64,000 nucleotides of DNA from NCBI GenBank assembly GCA_045132055.1, contig JBGURP010000037.1, positions 1-64,000 of the forward strand, read 5' to 3'. The notes below the pieces were generated by a model. It saw nothing but the letters and a program-made list of their open reading frames with translations, was not told the DNA's origin and did not search any database. Within the stretch, counting starts at the first letter, position 1. Each line of letters opens with the position of its first letter. Of this stretch, positions 42,431 to 51,979 are shown piece by piece. This stretch comes from F23-D06 sp045132055. Its GTDB lineage: Bacteria > Bacteroidota > Bacteroidia > Bacteroidales > WCHB1-69. The position numbers and the translations under genes were made by a program.

Positions 42431-43042
42431 TTATAATAAGTGATTAGTTTCTGTAATAGGATGTTGGCGGAAATAGAAGGTTATGGGCATGCAAAGACAG
42501 ATGCCTAACAGCCAGCCGCCGAGGATGTCGAAAGGGTAATGCACACCCAAATAGACGCGCGTATAGCAGAATACGAGAACATAAAGGAGTAAGGAGGAGA
42601 TGAGTATGATTTTTTTCTTGAAAAAGGGAGATAGAAAGAAGAACATGAGAATGGAAGCTGTGGTGCTGTTGGCGGCGTGCGAGGAGACGAACCCGTATTC
42701 GCCGCCCCGATATTCGGAACCGTCGGCGTATTGGTGGCAGTGGATTTGGTCCTGGATTTCCACATTGTGTGTCGGACGGGGCCGTTTTACCACAGGCTTG
42801 ATGATGTGGGAGGAAAACTGGTCCGTGAGCCCGATGGAGAGCGCCATGGTTAACAGAATCATCCAGAATTTCTCCCTGTAAAACATGACCGATAAGAATG
42901 TCCCGGCTATAAACAGCCCAATCCAGGTCACCGCATTGGTGAGCGACCACATCACCATGTCCAGCGCTGGCGTGTGCGCCCCGTTGATGAGCAGCAGCAG
43001 TGCGCGGTCGAAGGATTCTATGGCGGGCGGGAATGCGGGCAT
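42431..43042 (-). CDS. PAP2 family membrane phosphatase
   Basis: 203 residues with about five membrane helices. The three phosphatase blocks are KPVVKRPRP, FVSSHAANSTTASILMF (SSHAAN in place of PSGH) and TRVYLGVHYPFDILGGWLLG. In envelope metabolism such enzymes recycle undecaprenyl pyrophosphate or dephosphorylate lipid A or phosphatidate; which one cannot be told. First gene of the pair with ferritin; a TAACTTTG element lies at 43069-43076 (complement). Confidence 0.88.
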   Translation of the reverse strand: MPAFPPAIESFDRALLLLINGAHTPALDMVMWSLTNAVTWIGLFIAGTFLSVMFYREKFWMILLTMALSIGLTDQFSSHIIKPVVKRPRPTHNVEIQDQIHCHQYADGSEYRGGEYGFVSSHAANSTTASILMFFFLSPFFKKKIILISSLLLYVLVFCYTRVYLGVHYPFDILGGWLLGICLCMPITFYFRQHPITETNHLL

Positions 43043-43068
43043 GAGGATTGCGGTTCGAAAAGATTTTG

Positions 43069-43141
43069 CAAAGTTATAAAATTATTCGTTTTGCTACTGC
43101 ATTGTAAATAGTTCTGCATTTCATTTTTTTTCGTAAGTTTG
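43069..43141. promoter_or_regulatory. Divergent promoters of PAP2-ftn (leftward) and gcvP (rightward)
   Basis: CAAAGTTA at 43069-43076 gives TAACTTTG leftward. TAAGTTTG at 43134-43141 lies 51 bases before the gcvP ATG. No glycine riboswitch-like structure is evident in the 149-base spacer. Confidence 0.55.
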
Positions 43142-43191
43142 CCACCTCTTTGTAAAAGATTATTTTTATTCACAACTAATTTATAATCAAT

Positions 43192-46050
43192 ATGATAATT
43201 AAAGACAACTTTGTTAGCAGGCACAACGGACCGAGCGAGGCCGAGCAGCAGAAGATGCTGGCCGTCATCGGTGTGAAATCCATGGACGAACTCATCGAGA
43301 AAACCGTGCCCAACGCCATCCGCCTTCCCAAGCCGCTGGATTTGCCGGCCGGCATGACCGAAGGGGAATACCTCAACCACATCCACGCCTTGATGGCTAA
43401 GAACAAGATTTACAAGTCTTACATCGGCATGGGCCACTACAACACCTACACCCCCGCCGTGATTTTGCGCAACATTTTCGAGAATCCGGGCTGGTACACC
43501 TCATACACTCCGTATCAGGCTGAAATTTCCCAAGGCCGTATCGAGGCCCTGCTGAATTACCAGACGATGATCAGCGACCTGACAGGCATGCCGCTGTCCA
43601 ACGCCTCCATGCTGGACGACGCCACCGCCGCCGGCGAGATGATGCTGATGTTCTTCCGCAGCCGCACACGCGAGCAACAGAAGAACAATGTGGTGAAATA
43701 CTTCGTCGCAGAAGGCGTGTTCCCGCACTCCATCGGCGTGATGAAGACCAACGCTGCGCCGCAAGGCATCGAGATCGTTGTCGGCAAACCCGACCAAGTG
43801 GAGCTCGACGAAACCTTCTTCGGCGCTATGATTCAATACCCGACCTACTGGGGCGGTGTGTTCGATTACCGCGAGTGGGTGGAGAAAGCACACGCCAAGA
43901 ACATCTTCGTGGGCGTGGCCACCGACCTGCTGGCACTTACCCTGCTCACGCCTCCGGGCGAGTGGGGCGCCGACTGCGTGATGGGTTCCACCCAGCGTTT
44001 CGGCATCCCGATGGGCTACGGTAGCCCCGCCGCCGGTTTCTACGCTTGTCGCGAAGAATTCCTGCGCCAGATGCCGGGCCGTATCATCGGTGTCACCGTT
44101 GACGCGCAAGGCAATCGTGCCGTGCGTATGGCCCTCCAAACCCGTGAGCAACACATCAAACGCGAGCGCGCAACCTCCAACATCTGCACCGCCAGCGCCC
44201 TTACCGCCATCATGGCCGGTTTCTACGGCATGTGGCACGGCGCCGAAGGACTGCGCAACAAGGCCGTGAAGATCAACGTGCTGGCTGGCGTTCTGGCCAA
44301 GGAAGCTGAAAAATACGGTTACAAACAATACAACCAATATTTCTTCGACACCGTTTGCCTCGAAACTCCAGAAGGAAAGACCTGCGAGGATGTGAAGAAG
44401 GTGGCTCTGGAGCATAAAATCAACCTTTACTACCACTGCGAACGTTGCTTCACTATCTCCCTGGATGAGACTGTTCAACTCAAGGAAGTGAATGAGATTC
44501 TGGAGATATTGGCTATCACTGTGGGCAAGACTTTCACCCCGTATGTGTGCGACGGCTCCTGCGGTGTTCCAGATCTGCACATTCCTGCAGAACTGACGCG
44601 TAAATCTTCCTTCATGCAGCAGAAGATTTTCAACCAGTATCATTCCGAAACCGAGATGATGCGCTACATGAAGTTGCTGGAAGTGAAAGATTTGTCACTC
44701 AACCGCGCCATGATTCCGCTGGGCTCCTGCACCATGAAGCTGAACGCCGCTGCCGAAATGTTGCCGCTCAGCTGGGCCGAGACCTGCAATGTGCATCCTT
44801 ACGCACCCGCTGACCAAGCTGAGGGCTATATGGAGATGATCAAAGAGGTGAGCGAGTGGCTTTGCAAGATCACGGGCTTTGCAGCTGTTTCCTTGCAGCC
44901 CAACTCCGGTGCTGCTGGCGAGTACGCCGGCATGACCGTCATCCGCAACTATCATCTCAGCCGCGGCGAGGGTCACCGCAACATCTGCTTGATTCCTTCC
45001 TCCGCACACGGCACCAACCCTGCGTCTTCTGCCAAGGCCGGCAACAAGATTGTGGTGGTGAAAGCTACGGAGCATGGTGAAGTGGACATCGAAGATCTCC
45101 GCGCAAAAGCCGAACAATACAAGGACAATCTCTCCTGCTTGATGATCACCTATCCTTCCACGCACGGCGTGTTTGAAGAGGGTATTCTCGAAATTATCAA
45201 GATTATCCACGAGAACGGTGGTTTGGTCTATATGGACGGTGCCAACATGAATGCACAGGTCGGCTTGACCTCTCCGGGCACTATGGGTGCCGATGTGTGC
45301 CATCTCAACTTGCACAAGACATTCGCCATGCCTCACGGCGGTGGTGGCCCCGGCGTGGGACCAATTGCCGTTTGCGAGAAATTGGTTGATTTCCTGCCCA
45401 AACACGAGATGGTGACCACTGGCGGCAAACAAGGCAGCCAGGTGGCTACGGCTCCGTTCGGCAGCGCTTATCTGTTGCCCATCACCTACGGCTATCTGAA
45501 GATGCTGGGTGGCGAGGGTTTGACAGAAGTCACCAAGAACGCTATCTTGAACGCCAACTACATGCGTGCAAGACTGGAGAAGGATTACAAGATTCTCTAC
45601 ACGGGCACGAACGGCATGTGCGCACATGAGATGATTCTCGACTGCAACGAGTTCGACCGCCATGCAGGCGTGCAGGTGGGCGACATCGCCAAACGTCTCA
45701 TGGACTACGGCTTCCACGCTCCTACGGTGGCCTTCCCGGTGCACGGCACCTTGATGGTAGAACCCACCGAGAGCGAACCGCTGAGCGAACTCGACCGTTT
45801 CTGCGATGCCATGATTGCCATCCGTCAGGAAATCCGCGACATTGAAGAGGGCAAGTACGAGCGCGACAACAACCTCATCAAGAATGCGCCGCACACCATG
45901 CAAGTGGTTTGCGCCGATGAGTGGACGCGTCCGTATAGCCGTCAGCAAGCTGCCTTCCCGCTGGCCCATACCGAAAAGTACTGGCCTACGGTTGGCAAGA
46001 TTGATGATGCCTACGGCGACCGCAACTTGGTTTGCAAGTTGGATGCATAA
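43192..46050 (+). CDS. gcvP: Glycine dehydrogenase (aminomethyl-transferring), P-protein
   Basis: 952 residues, so alpha and beta halves are fused in one chain. N-terminal half: YIGMGHYNTYTPAVILRNIF, NPGWYTSYTPYQAEISQGRI and MTGLPLSNASMLD-like MPLSNASMLDDATAAGEMM. C-terminal half: MIPLGSCTMKLNAAAEMLPL, and the PLP lysine in CHLNLHKTFAMPHGGGGPGV. It decarboxylates glycine and loads the aminomethyl group onto lipoyl-GcvH. gcvH and gcvT are not in the window. A terminator follows. Confidence 0.97.
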   Translation: MIIKDNFVSRHNGPSEAEQQKMLAVIGVKSMDELIEKTVPNAIRLPKPLDLPAGMTEGEYLNHIHALMAKNKIYKSYIGMGHYNTYTPAVILRNIFENPGWYTSYTPYQAEISQGRIEALLNYQTMISDLTGMPLSNASMLDDATAAGEMMLMFFRSRTREQQKNNVVKYFVAEGVFPHSIGVMKTNAAPQGIEIVVGKPDQVELDETFFGAMIQYPTYWGGVFDYREWVEKAHAKNIFVGVATDLLALTLLTPPGEWGADCVMGSTQRFGIPMGYGSPAAGFYACREEFLRQMPGRIIGVTVDAQGNRAVRMALQTREQHIKRERATSNICTASALTAIMAGFYGMWHGAEGLRNKAVKINVLAGVLAKEAEKYGYKQYNQYFFDTVCLETPEGKTCEDVKKVALEHKINLYYHCERCFTISLDETVQLKEVNEILEILAITVGKTFTPYVCDGSCGVPDLHIPAELTRKSSFMQQKIFNQYHSETEMMRYMKLLEVKDLSLNRAMIPLGSCTMKLNAAAEMLPLSWAETCNVHPYAPADQAEGYMEMIKEVSEWLCKITGFAAVSLQPNSGAAGEYAGMTVIRNYHLSRGEGHRNICLIPSSAHGTNPASSAKAGNKIVVVKATEHGEVDIEDLRAKAEQYKDNLSCLMITYPSTHGVFEEGILEIIKIIHENGGLVYMDGANMNAQVGLTSPGTMGADVCHLNLHKTFAMPHGGGGPGVGPIAVCEKLVDFLPKHEMVTTGGKQGSQVATAPFGSAYLLPITYGYLKMLGGEGLTEVTKNAILNANYMRARLEKDYKILYTGTNGMCAHEMILDCNEFDRHAGVQVGDIAKRLMDYGFHAPTVAFPVHGTLMVEPTESEPLSELDRFCDAMIAIRQEIRDIEEGKYERDNNLIKNAPHTMQVVCADEWTRPYSRQQAAFPLAHTEKYWPTVGKIDDAYGDRNLVCKLDA

Positions 46051-46067
46051 TTCAACTGCCTAAAAGC

Positions 46068-46101
46068 AAAAGAGGATGGCCATTGGTCATCCTCTTTTTT
46101 T
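46068..46101. terminator. Rho-independent terminator after gcvP
   Basis: AAAGAGGATGGCC and GGTCATCCTCTTTTTTT pair through AAAGAGGATG/CATCCTCTTT. It can serve both gcvP and the convergent MFS gene. Confidence 0.9.
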
Positions 46102-46132
46102 GTATCTGTAATGTTTGAAAACCAGTTTGTCT

Positions 46133-47464
46133 TTAATTGTTAAGGCTCTTTAATTCATCCTCTTTATTGTATTTGAAAGCGAAGATGAACACGACGGCGA
46201 CAATGCAGGCGTATGCGGCAAAAATAAACCAGGAGGTTTGCCAACCGTGCCAGACATCCATGGCCAATGCCTCTTTTGCGCTGTCGGTCATAGCCGCACG
46301 AGCAGTTTCGGAAATGTTATGGAAATTGGAGAAGACAAACTTGTTCACGACTAACTGAGCACCCAGTGTGCCGATGGTTGCGCCGATGCCATTGGTCATC
46401 AGCATGAATAAACCTTGAGCCGAAGAACGAATGTCGGAGCTGGTCTCCTTGTCCACAAACAGCGAACCGCTGATATTGAAAAAGTCGAAAGCCACGCCAT
46501 ACACAATGCAGGAGAGGACGAACAGCCATACTCCTGGGCCAGGATTACCCAATCCGAAGAAGCCGAAACGAAGCACCCATGCAAACATGGCAATCAGCAT
46601 CACCTTCTTGATTCCAAAGCGTTTCATGAAGAATGGAATCAGCAGGATGCAGAGTGTCTCGGAAATTTGGGAGAGCGAGATGAGGATGTTGGCATGTTTC
46701 ACACCGAATGTGTCAGCGTATTCAGGAATATGTTGGAAGCTGGACAGGAACGGATTGGCGAAGCCATTGGTGATTTGCAGGGAGACACCAAGCAGCATGG
46801 AAAAGATGAAGAACACAGCCATTCTGGGGTCTTTGAAGAGCGTGAAGGCCTTCAGACCGAGAGCCTCCACCAAGGTTTTCTTCTCGGAAGACTGGCTGGT
46901 GGGGCAGTGCGGAAGCGTGAATGCGTACACGGCCAGCACTAACCCAATGCTGCCGCTGACCACAAACTGTGCTGCGGTGGCTTGGAATCCCAACAGGTCC
47001 ACAATCCACATGGTGACGATGAAACCTATCGTGCCGAACACGCGGATGGGAGGGAAAGTCTTCACGGTGTCCATACCGGCTTTTTCCAAAGCATTGTAGG
47101 CCACGGAGTTGGAGAGAGCCAACGTGGGCATATAGAAAGCAACGCCAATGGTGTATAGCGAGAACAGTGGGCCGAATTGGACTGCGTCGCCTGCATTGAG
47201 GCCGTATAATCCGGCGGCAATCATGGCAGCACCAGCAATGCCGTGGCTGATACCCAACATGCGTTGCGCAGGAATCCATTTGTCAGCTACAATGCCGATG
47301 AGGGCAGGCATGAAGATGGAGACAATGCCTTGGATAGAATAGAAAATGCCTATGTTTCTGCCTAAGCCGTGTGAAAACAGAAAAGTTCCCATACAGGTCA
47401 AATAGGCCCCCCAGATGGCAAACTGGAGGAAATTCATGATAATGAGTCTGATTTTCAATTGCAT
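46133..47464 (-). CDS. MFS transporter, nucleoside permease (NupG) family
   Basis: 443 residues and twelve predicted membrane helices. The start MQLKIRLIIMNFLQFAIWGA with YLTCMGTFLFSHGLG is typical of nucleoside:H+ symporters of the NupG/XapB group in Bacteroides. FSIQGIVSIFMPALIG-type and GIVADKWIPAQRML carry the loop 2-3 signature. It is the last gene of the recA run, 18 bases after the FAH gene. The substrate (nucleosides) is inferred from family resemblance. Confidence 0.85.
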   Translation of the reverse strand: MQLKIRLIIMNFLQFAIWGAYLTCMGTFLFSHGLGRNIGIFYSIQGIVSIFMPALIGIVADKWIPAQRMLGISHGIAGAAMIAAGLYGLNAGDAVQFGPLFSLYTIGVAFYMPTLALSNSVAYNALEKAGMDTVKTFPPIRVFGTIGFIVTMWIVDLLGFQATAAQFVVSGSIGLVLAVYAFTLPHCPTSQSSEKKTLVEALGLKAFTLFKDPRMAVFFIFSMLLGVSLQITNGFANPFLSSFQHIPEYADTFGVKHANILISLSQISETLCILLIPFFMKRFGIKKVMLIAMFAWVLRFGFFGLGNPGPGVWLFVLSCIVYGVAFDFFNISGSLFVDKETSSDIRSSAQGLFMLMTNGIGATIGTLGAQLVVNKFVFSNFHNISETARAAMTDSAKEALAMDVWHGWQTSWFIFAAYACIVAVVFIFAFKYNKEDELKSLNN

Positions 47465-47482
47465 ATTGAGCGTTGCTTATGA

Positions 47483-48094
47483 TTATTTTACGTTAAAATC
47501 GAACATTTTTTCATTCTCCAGAAATCCTTGGAGATGGTCGTTGATGTGCACGGGTCCCACACCCACGGGCGTACCCGTGAAGATGATGTCGCCGGTGCGC
47601 AGGGTGATAAACTTGGAGACGTGTGCGATAATTTGGTCAATGGTGAAAAGCATGTCTTTGCTGTTTCCCTCCTGCACTTTCTTGCCATTAAGCAGCAAAT
47701 GGAAGTTGAGGTTTTGGACATCCGGCAACGTGCTTTTGGGCACGAACTTGCCCACTACTGCAGAACCGTCGAAGGCTTTGGCTTTCTCCCAAGGGTCGCC
47801 GTGCTCAATGCAGCGTTTCTGCACATCTCGGGCCGTAAAGTCCACGCCCAAACCAATCTCTTCGTAGTACAAGTGTGCGAATTTCTCCGCGATACACTTG
47901 CCCAACCGGTTGATCTTCACGATAATCTCCGTTTCATAATCCACCCGTTCTGAAAAATCAGGCAGAAAGAACGGACGGTTGCATCGGGTGATGGCACTGT
48001 CAGGCTTCAGGAAAAACACGGGCTCTTTGGGAGTCTCATGCTGCAACTCCTGGATATGCTTGGCGTAGTTCCGACCGATACAGATGAATTTCAT
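47483..48094 (-). CDS. Fumarylacetoacetate hydrolase family protein
   Basis: 203 residues, the short FAH form. It has MKFICIGRNYAKHIQELQHE, EPVFFLKPDSAITR, VDYETEIIVKINRLGKCI (metal ligand Glu), GVDFTARDVQKRC, and FTGTPVGVGPVHINDHL. Members are Mg-dependent hydrolases or decarboxylases of acylpyruvates or oxaloacetate; this form resembles acylpyruvase/oxaloacetate decarboxylase FAHD1. It lies one base after the PorT-like gene. Confidence 0.9.
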   Translation of the reverse strand: MKFICIGRNYAKHIQELQHETPKEPVFFLKPDSAITRCNRPFFLPDFSERVDYETEIIVKINRLGKCIAEKFAHLYYEEIGLGVDFTARDVQKRCIEHGDPWEKAKAFDGSAVVGKFVPKSTLPDVQNLNFHLLLNGKKVQEGNSKDMLFTIDQIIAHVSKFITLRTGDIIFTGTPVGVGPVHINDHLQGFLENEKMFDFNVK

Positions 48095-48095
48095 G

Positions 48096-48902
48096 TTAGA
48101 AGAAATTGATGTTCAAGGCAATCTCCAGGTAGCCCAGCTTGGCTTTCTGGTCCTCGTGGGTGAAATTGTTCTGTGCTTTGCCCTTGCCTTTGAAATAGTT
48201 GGTTAAGGAATGTACATAGTTGAGTGTCAGTCCGGCACGCATGTTTCGGGTGACGGAATATTCAAAACCTAAACCACCGAAAACACTCTCCTTTAACAGT
48301 GCCACCTCATCAGATTTCACCCGTTGGCGGCTCCAGTATTCCGGTTCTCCGGTCTGCCAGTTATTGAATGCGTAAGTGTCTGTGTTAAAGGAACTCAAGC
48401 GAAAACTGTTGTACAAACCGACATTGCCCACTATGAAAAAATTGTGGATGGAGTTGGTTTTCAATGTAACGCCCAATGGGATGGTGAGGTAGTTTGCCTG
48501 GTAGGTTCGCTGAATTTCTGTGGTGGTAAGGGGGAGGTTCTCCACAGAAATGGGAATCAGGATGTTATCGATAAATTTCAGTTTTCCTCCGAGTTGTTCT
48601 ATGAAAATACCGGAAGAAGCATAGAAATTCTTTCTCTTAGTTAGATTGACATTGATGCCGACTCCGTACCGCATGCCAATGGTGGTTCCATTCCGTTCCA
48701 TGCCAGTTGAGGCTGGGAACATCCAGTCAATTGTTGGGGCGAAGACAAGAGCGAAGTTGATTTTGTGTCCAACTCCGTCATCCTTGATGGCCTTGGGATT
48801 ATCTTTAGGTTTGGGTCTTTGGCTGACGGAATTGTTTACTTGCGCAAGGGATAAAGAGATTCCCATGATGCTGATTGCGAAGAAAACAAGAATTTTTTTC
48901 AT
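48096..48902 (-). CDS. PorT family outer-membrane beta-barrel protein
   Basis: 268 residues from the ATG at 48900-48902; an extension back to 49040 would overlap ruvB. Signal peptide MKKILVFFAISIMGISLSLA-Q. Barrel strands: GMRYGVGINVNLTKRKNFYA, ANYLTIPLGVTLKTNSIHNF, FFIVGNVGLYNSFRL and the terminal GYLEIALNINFF ending in Phe, as BamA substrates do. It resembles the OMP_b-brl_2/PorT family. PorT proper is a T9SS part, but most relatives have no known role, so the symbol is withheld. Confidence 0.75.
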   Translation of the reverse strand: MKKILVFFAISIMGISLSLAQVNNSVSQRPKPKDNPKAIKDDGVGHKINFALVFAPTIDWMFPASTGMERNGTTIGMRYGVGINVNLTKRKNFYASSGIFIEQLGGKLKFIDNILIPISVENLPLTTTEIQRTYQANYLTIPLGVTLKTNSIHNFFIVGNVGLYNSFRLSSFNTDTYAFNNWQTGEPEYWSRQRVKSDEVALLKESVFGGLGFEYSVTRNMRAGLTLNYVHSLTNYFKGKGKAQNNFTHEDQKAKLGYLEIALNINFF

Positions 48903-48915
48903 AATACGATAGATT

Positions 48916-49941
48916 TTAGAAAAGTTCTGGTTGTGATGTTGAAAAACGGTTTTTGCCGAGGTGCTCATACGCCAATGCAGTCGCCTCGCGTCCGCGCGGT
49001 GTGCGCATGAGGTAGCCCTCTTGGATAAGAAACGGCTCATATACCTCTTCTATTGTGCCCGCGTCTTCGCTGACGGCCGTGGCTACGGTGCTCAAACCTA
49101 CCGGACCGCCCTTGAACTTGTCGATGATGGTGCTCAGGATGCGGTTGTCCATTTCGTCCAGACCGTGCTTGTCCACATTGAGGGCGGCCAGGGCCACTTG
49201 AGTGATGGGCAGGGTGATAGTGCCGTCGCCTTTGATTTGCGCAAAGTCCCGCACACGCCGTAAGAGCAGGTTTGCGATACGGGGTGTGCCGCGGCTACGT
49301 CCTGCAATCTCCAGGGCAGCCTCGTCGTGAATGGGAATGTCCAGAATGGCTGCAGAGCGTTGGATGATGTGGCATAGCGTCTCCGCATCGTAATATTGCA
49401 GGCGCAAGTTGATGCCGAAGCGCGAGCGCAGAGGGGCGGTGAGCAAACCCGACCGCGTGGTGGCGCCCACCAGCGTAAAGGGATTCAGCGAAATCTGCAC
49501 GCTGCGCGCGCTGGGGCCGCTGTCAATCATGATGTCAATCTTGTAATCCTCCATGGCAGAGTAGAGGTACTCTTCCACCACGGGCGACAGGCGGTGAATC
49601 TCATCGATGAAGAGCACATCGTGTGGTTCCAGATTGGTGAGCAGTCCGGCCAAATCGCCGGGCTTGTCGATGACCGGGCCGGAGGTGCAGCGCACGTTCA
49701 CGCCCATCTCGTTGCCGATGATGTGCGACAAGGTGGTTTTTCCCAAGCCTGGAGGGCCGTGCAACAGCACATGGTCCAGCGCCTCGCCACGGGCCTTGGC
49801 CGCGTGCACGAATACCATGATGTTCTCAATCACCTGCTTCTGGCCCTGAAAATCCTGAAAGACGGCGGGCCGGATGGCTCTTTCGAACTCCTTGTCGGCT
49901 GACGATAGCCGGTTGGCGGACGGATCTAAGTTTTCGTTCAT
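48916..49941 (-). CDS. ruvB: Holliday junction branch migration helicase RuvB
   Basis: 341 residues. It has RPAVFQDFQGQKQVIENIMV, Walker A LLHGPPGLGKTTLSHIIGNE, Walker B DVLFIDEIHRLSPVVEEYLY, the sensor ATTRSGLLTAPLRSRFGI and the C-terminal winged helix EPFLIQEGYLMRTPRGREAT. RuvB hexamers drive branch migration with RuvA. It lies 2 bases after the TPR gene within the recA run; ruvA is elsewhere. Confidence 0.97.
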   Translation of the reverse strand: MNENLDPSANRLSSADKEFERAIRPAVFQDFQGQKQVIENIMVFVHAAKARGEALDHVLLHGPPGLGKTTLSHIIGNEMGVNVRCTSGPVIDKPGDLAGLLTNLEPHDVLFIDEIHRLSPVVEEYLYSAMEDYKIDIMIDSGPSARSVQISLNPFTLVGATTRSGLLTAPLRSRFGINLRLQYYDAETLCHIIQRSAAILDIPIHDEAALEIAGRSRGTPRIANLLLRRVRDFAQIKGDGTITLPITQVALAALNVDKHGLDEMDNRILSTIIDKFKGGPVGLSTVATAVSEDAGTIEEVYEPFLIQEGYLMRTPRGREATALAYEHLGKNRFSTSQPELF

Positions 49942-49943
49942 TG

Positions 49944-50948
49944 TTAGTTGCTTTGCAGTTTGTCCAAACGGTTCAGGCCCTTGATGGCCGGCTCGAAGTT
50001 GGTGCGCAATTTCAGAGCCTTTTCGTAGTCCTTGCGAGCTTTGTCATACTGTCCCAAGTACTCATACGCCACGCCGCGGTTGCAAACGGAATATACGAAA
50101 TCCGGCTTCGCTTGTATGGCTCGAGTGAACAAGTTGACGGCGTCCTCATATTTTTTGAAAGGCTCATCCAAATACATGTAACCCAGATTGTTCAGAGAAG
50201 GTACGTGCTGTGGCTCCAGCTGGATGGCCGTCTTGTACTCTTGCTCCGCCTCCTGATATTGTTCCAGATCTTGATACAACTTGCCGAGATTATAATGGAT
50301 TTCTACATTGTTGGGATCCACATTCAAAGCATTTTGGTAGTAGGAAGCAGCGATAGGGTTGAGGGTTTTCTGATAGAAATAGCCCAGCTCCAAATATGCT
50401 TTCACCTCCTTGGGATCTTGGTCTATAACCAGTTGCAGCATGCGCAAATAGGCGGTTGTATCCTGCATGTCCTTGTACATGAATGCTTTAATCAGATAAG
50501 CTTTGGGGTTGTATTTCTGCAGCTTGATGGCTTCGTCCAGCGTTTCGTTGCACTGGGTCAGCATGCTTTGGTGGAAATAGAGTTCCGCCAATTTGAGCCG
50601 CGCCTCGTTGTTCTTGGGGTCTTTTTGGATGGCTTTTTCCAGCATTTCCTCTGCCAAGTCGGTCTCCACTTGCGCAAAATAGAGGTCGGACAGCATGATG
50701 TAGTATTTGCTGCTGTCGGGTTGCAACTGGATGGCCGTCTGCATGTCGGCAATGCCTTTTTCCACCTCCTTGTGATGATAGTAGTAGTCGGCACGCTGGT
50801 AGTACAGCTCCGAGTTTTTGGGATGCTTGTCTATCTCTTTGCAAAGGGTAGCCAGCTCCTTCGGCAAGTCTGCATATTTCTTATTGTTTTGGCAGCAGCA
50901 GAGGGTGACAAGTACACATATTAACAGAAGGACTATGCGATTTTTCAT
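49944..50948 (-). CDS. TPR-repeat lipoprotein
   Basis: 334 residues. Lipoprotein signal MKNRIVLLLICVLVTLC-CC. About eight tetratricopeptide repeats span residues 40-325, such as SELYYQRADYYYHHKEVEKG, NNEARLKLAELYFHQSMLTQ, VEIHYNLGKLYQDLEQYQEA and VYSVCNRGVAYEYLGQYDKA. It is a protein-binding scaffold, probably in the periplasm. It sits between recA (14 bases upstream) and ruvB (2 bases downstream), so it is cotranscribed with recombination genes. The role is unknown. Confidence 0.88.
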   Translation of the reverse strand: MKNRIVLLLICVLVTLCCCQNNKKYADLPKELATLCKEIDKHPKNSELYYQRADYYYHHKEVEKGIADMQTAIQLQPDSSKYYIMLSDLYFAQVETDLAEEMLEKAIQKDPKNNEARLKLAELYFHQSMLTQCNETLDEAIKLQKYNPKAYLIKAFMYKDMQDTTAYLRMLQLVIDQDPKEVKAYLELGYFYQKTLNPIAASYYQNALNVDPNNVEIHYNLGKLYQDLEQYQEAEQEYKTAIQLEPQHVPSLNNLGYMYLDEPFKKYEDAVNLFTRAIQAKPDFVYSVCNRGVAYEYLGQYDKARKDYEKALKLRTNFEPAIKGLNRLDKLQSN

Positions 50949-50962
50949 AGAACGGTTTAGAA

Positions 50963-51979
50963 TTAGTTGTTTTTGATAGCCTCGCGGATTTTGGTTTCCA
51001 GCTCATCGCAGAGCTCGGGATTGTCGGCGAGCAGCTGTTTCACGCCCTCGCGGCCCTGTGCCAACTTGGTATCACCGTAGGAGAACCAGGAGCCTGCTTT
51101 CTTGATGATGCCGTATTCCACGCCCAGGTCGATGATTTCACCGCGTTTGGAGATGCCCTCGCCAAACATGATGTCGAACTCGGCCGTGCGGAACGGAGGC
51201 GCCACTTTGTTTTTGACGATTTTCACCTTCACGTGGTTGCCGATGGAGGTGTCACCATCTTTGATTTGGGCTTGGCGACGGATATCGAGACGCACGGAGG
51301 CGTAGAATTTGAGTGCATTACCGCCGGTGGTGGTCTCCGGGTTGCCGAACATGATGCCGATCTTCTCGCGTAGCTGGTTGATGAAAATGCAGCAGCAGCC
51401 GGTCTTGTTGATGGTGGCCGTCAGCTTGCGCAATGCCTGCGACATAAGACGTGCCTGAAGGCCTACCTTGGAGTCGCCCATGTCGCCCTCAATCTCGCTC
51501 TTCGGGGTCAATGCGGCCACGGAGTCGATGACGATGATGTCGATGGCGCCCGAGCGGATGAGGTTGTCGGCAATTTCCAGCGCCTGCTCGCCGTTGTCGG
51601 GTTGCGAAATCAGCAAGTCGGAGGTGTTCACGCCCAGTTTTTCAGCATAGAAGCGGTCGAAGGCGTGCTCGGCGTCGATGAAAGCGGCGATGCCGCCATT
51701 GCGCTGTGCCTCTGCAATGGCGTGGATGGCTAAAGTTGTCTTACCGGAAGATTCCGGTCCGTAAATCTCGATGATACGTCCTTTGGGAAGGCCTCCCACA
51801 CCCAGTGCGGCATCCAGTCCGATGGAGCCAGTAGAGATTACGTCCATATCTTCCACTTTGGTGTCGCCCATGCGCATGATGGAGCCCTTGCCAAACTGTT
51901 TTTCCAATTTTTCCAGCGTCGAATTCAGCACTTTCAACTTTTCGGCGTTGACGCTGCCTTGTAATGTTTCTTTTTCCAT
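50963..51979 (-). CDS. recA: Recombinase RecA
   Basis: 338 residues. It has the Walker A GPESSGKTTLAIHAIAEAQR, AAFIDAEHAFDRFYAEKLGV, the Walker B IIVIDSVAALTPKSEIEGDM, the L2/Q-loop INQLREKIGIMFGNPETTTG and GGNALKFYASVRLDIRR. It catalyses strand exchange and triggers the SOS response where LexA exists. A TATCTTTG element lies at 52010-52017 (complement), and recA leads the six-gene leftward run. Confidence 0.98.
   Translation of the reverse strand: MEKETLQGSVNAEKLKVLNSTLEKLEKQFGKGSIMRMGDTKVEDMDVISTGSIGLDAALGVGGLPKGRIIEIYGPESSGKTTLAIHAIAEAQRNGGIAAFIDAEHAFDRFYAEKLGVNTSDLLISQPDNGEQALEIADNLIRSGAIDIIVIDSVAALTPKSEIEGDMGDSKVGLQARLMSQALRKLTATINKTGCCCIFINQLREKIGIMFGNPETTTGGNALKFYASVRLDIRRQAQIKDGDTSIGNHVKVKIVKNKVAPPFRTAEFDIMFGEGISKRGEIIDLGVEYGIIKKAGSWFSYGDTKLAQGREGVKQLLADNPELCDELETKIREAIKNN

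Noticed and set aside
44695..45969. 424-codon - strand frame opposite gcvP
   Set aside because: Antisense of the conserved PLP half of GcvP; no domain or promoter of its own.
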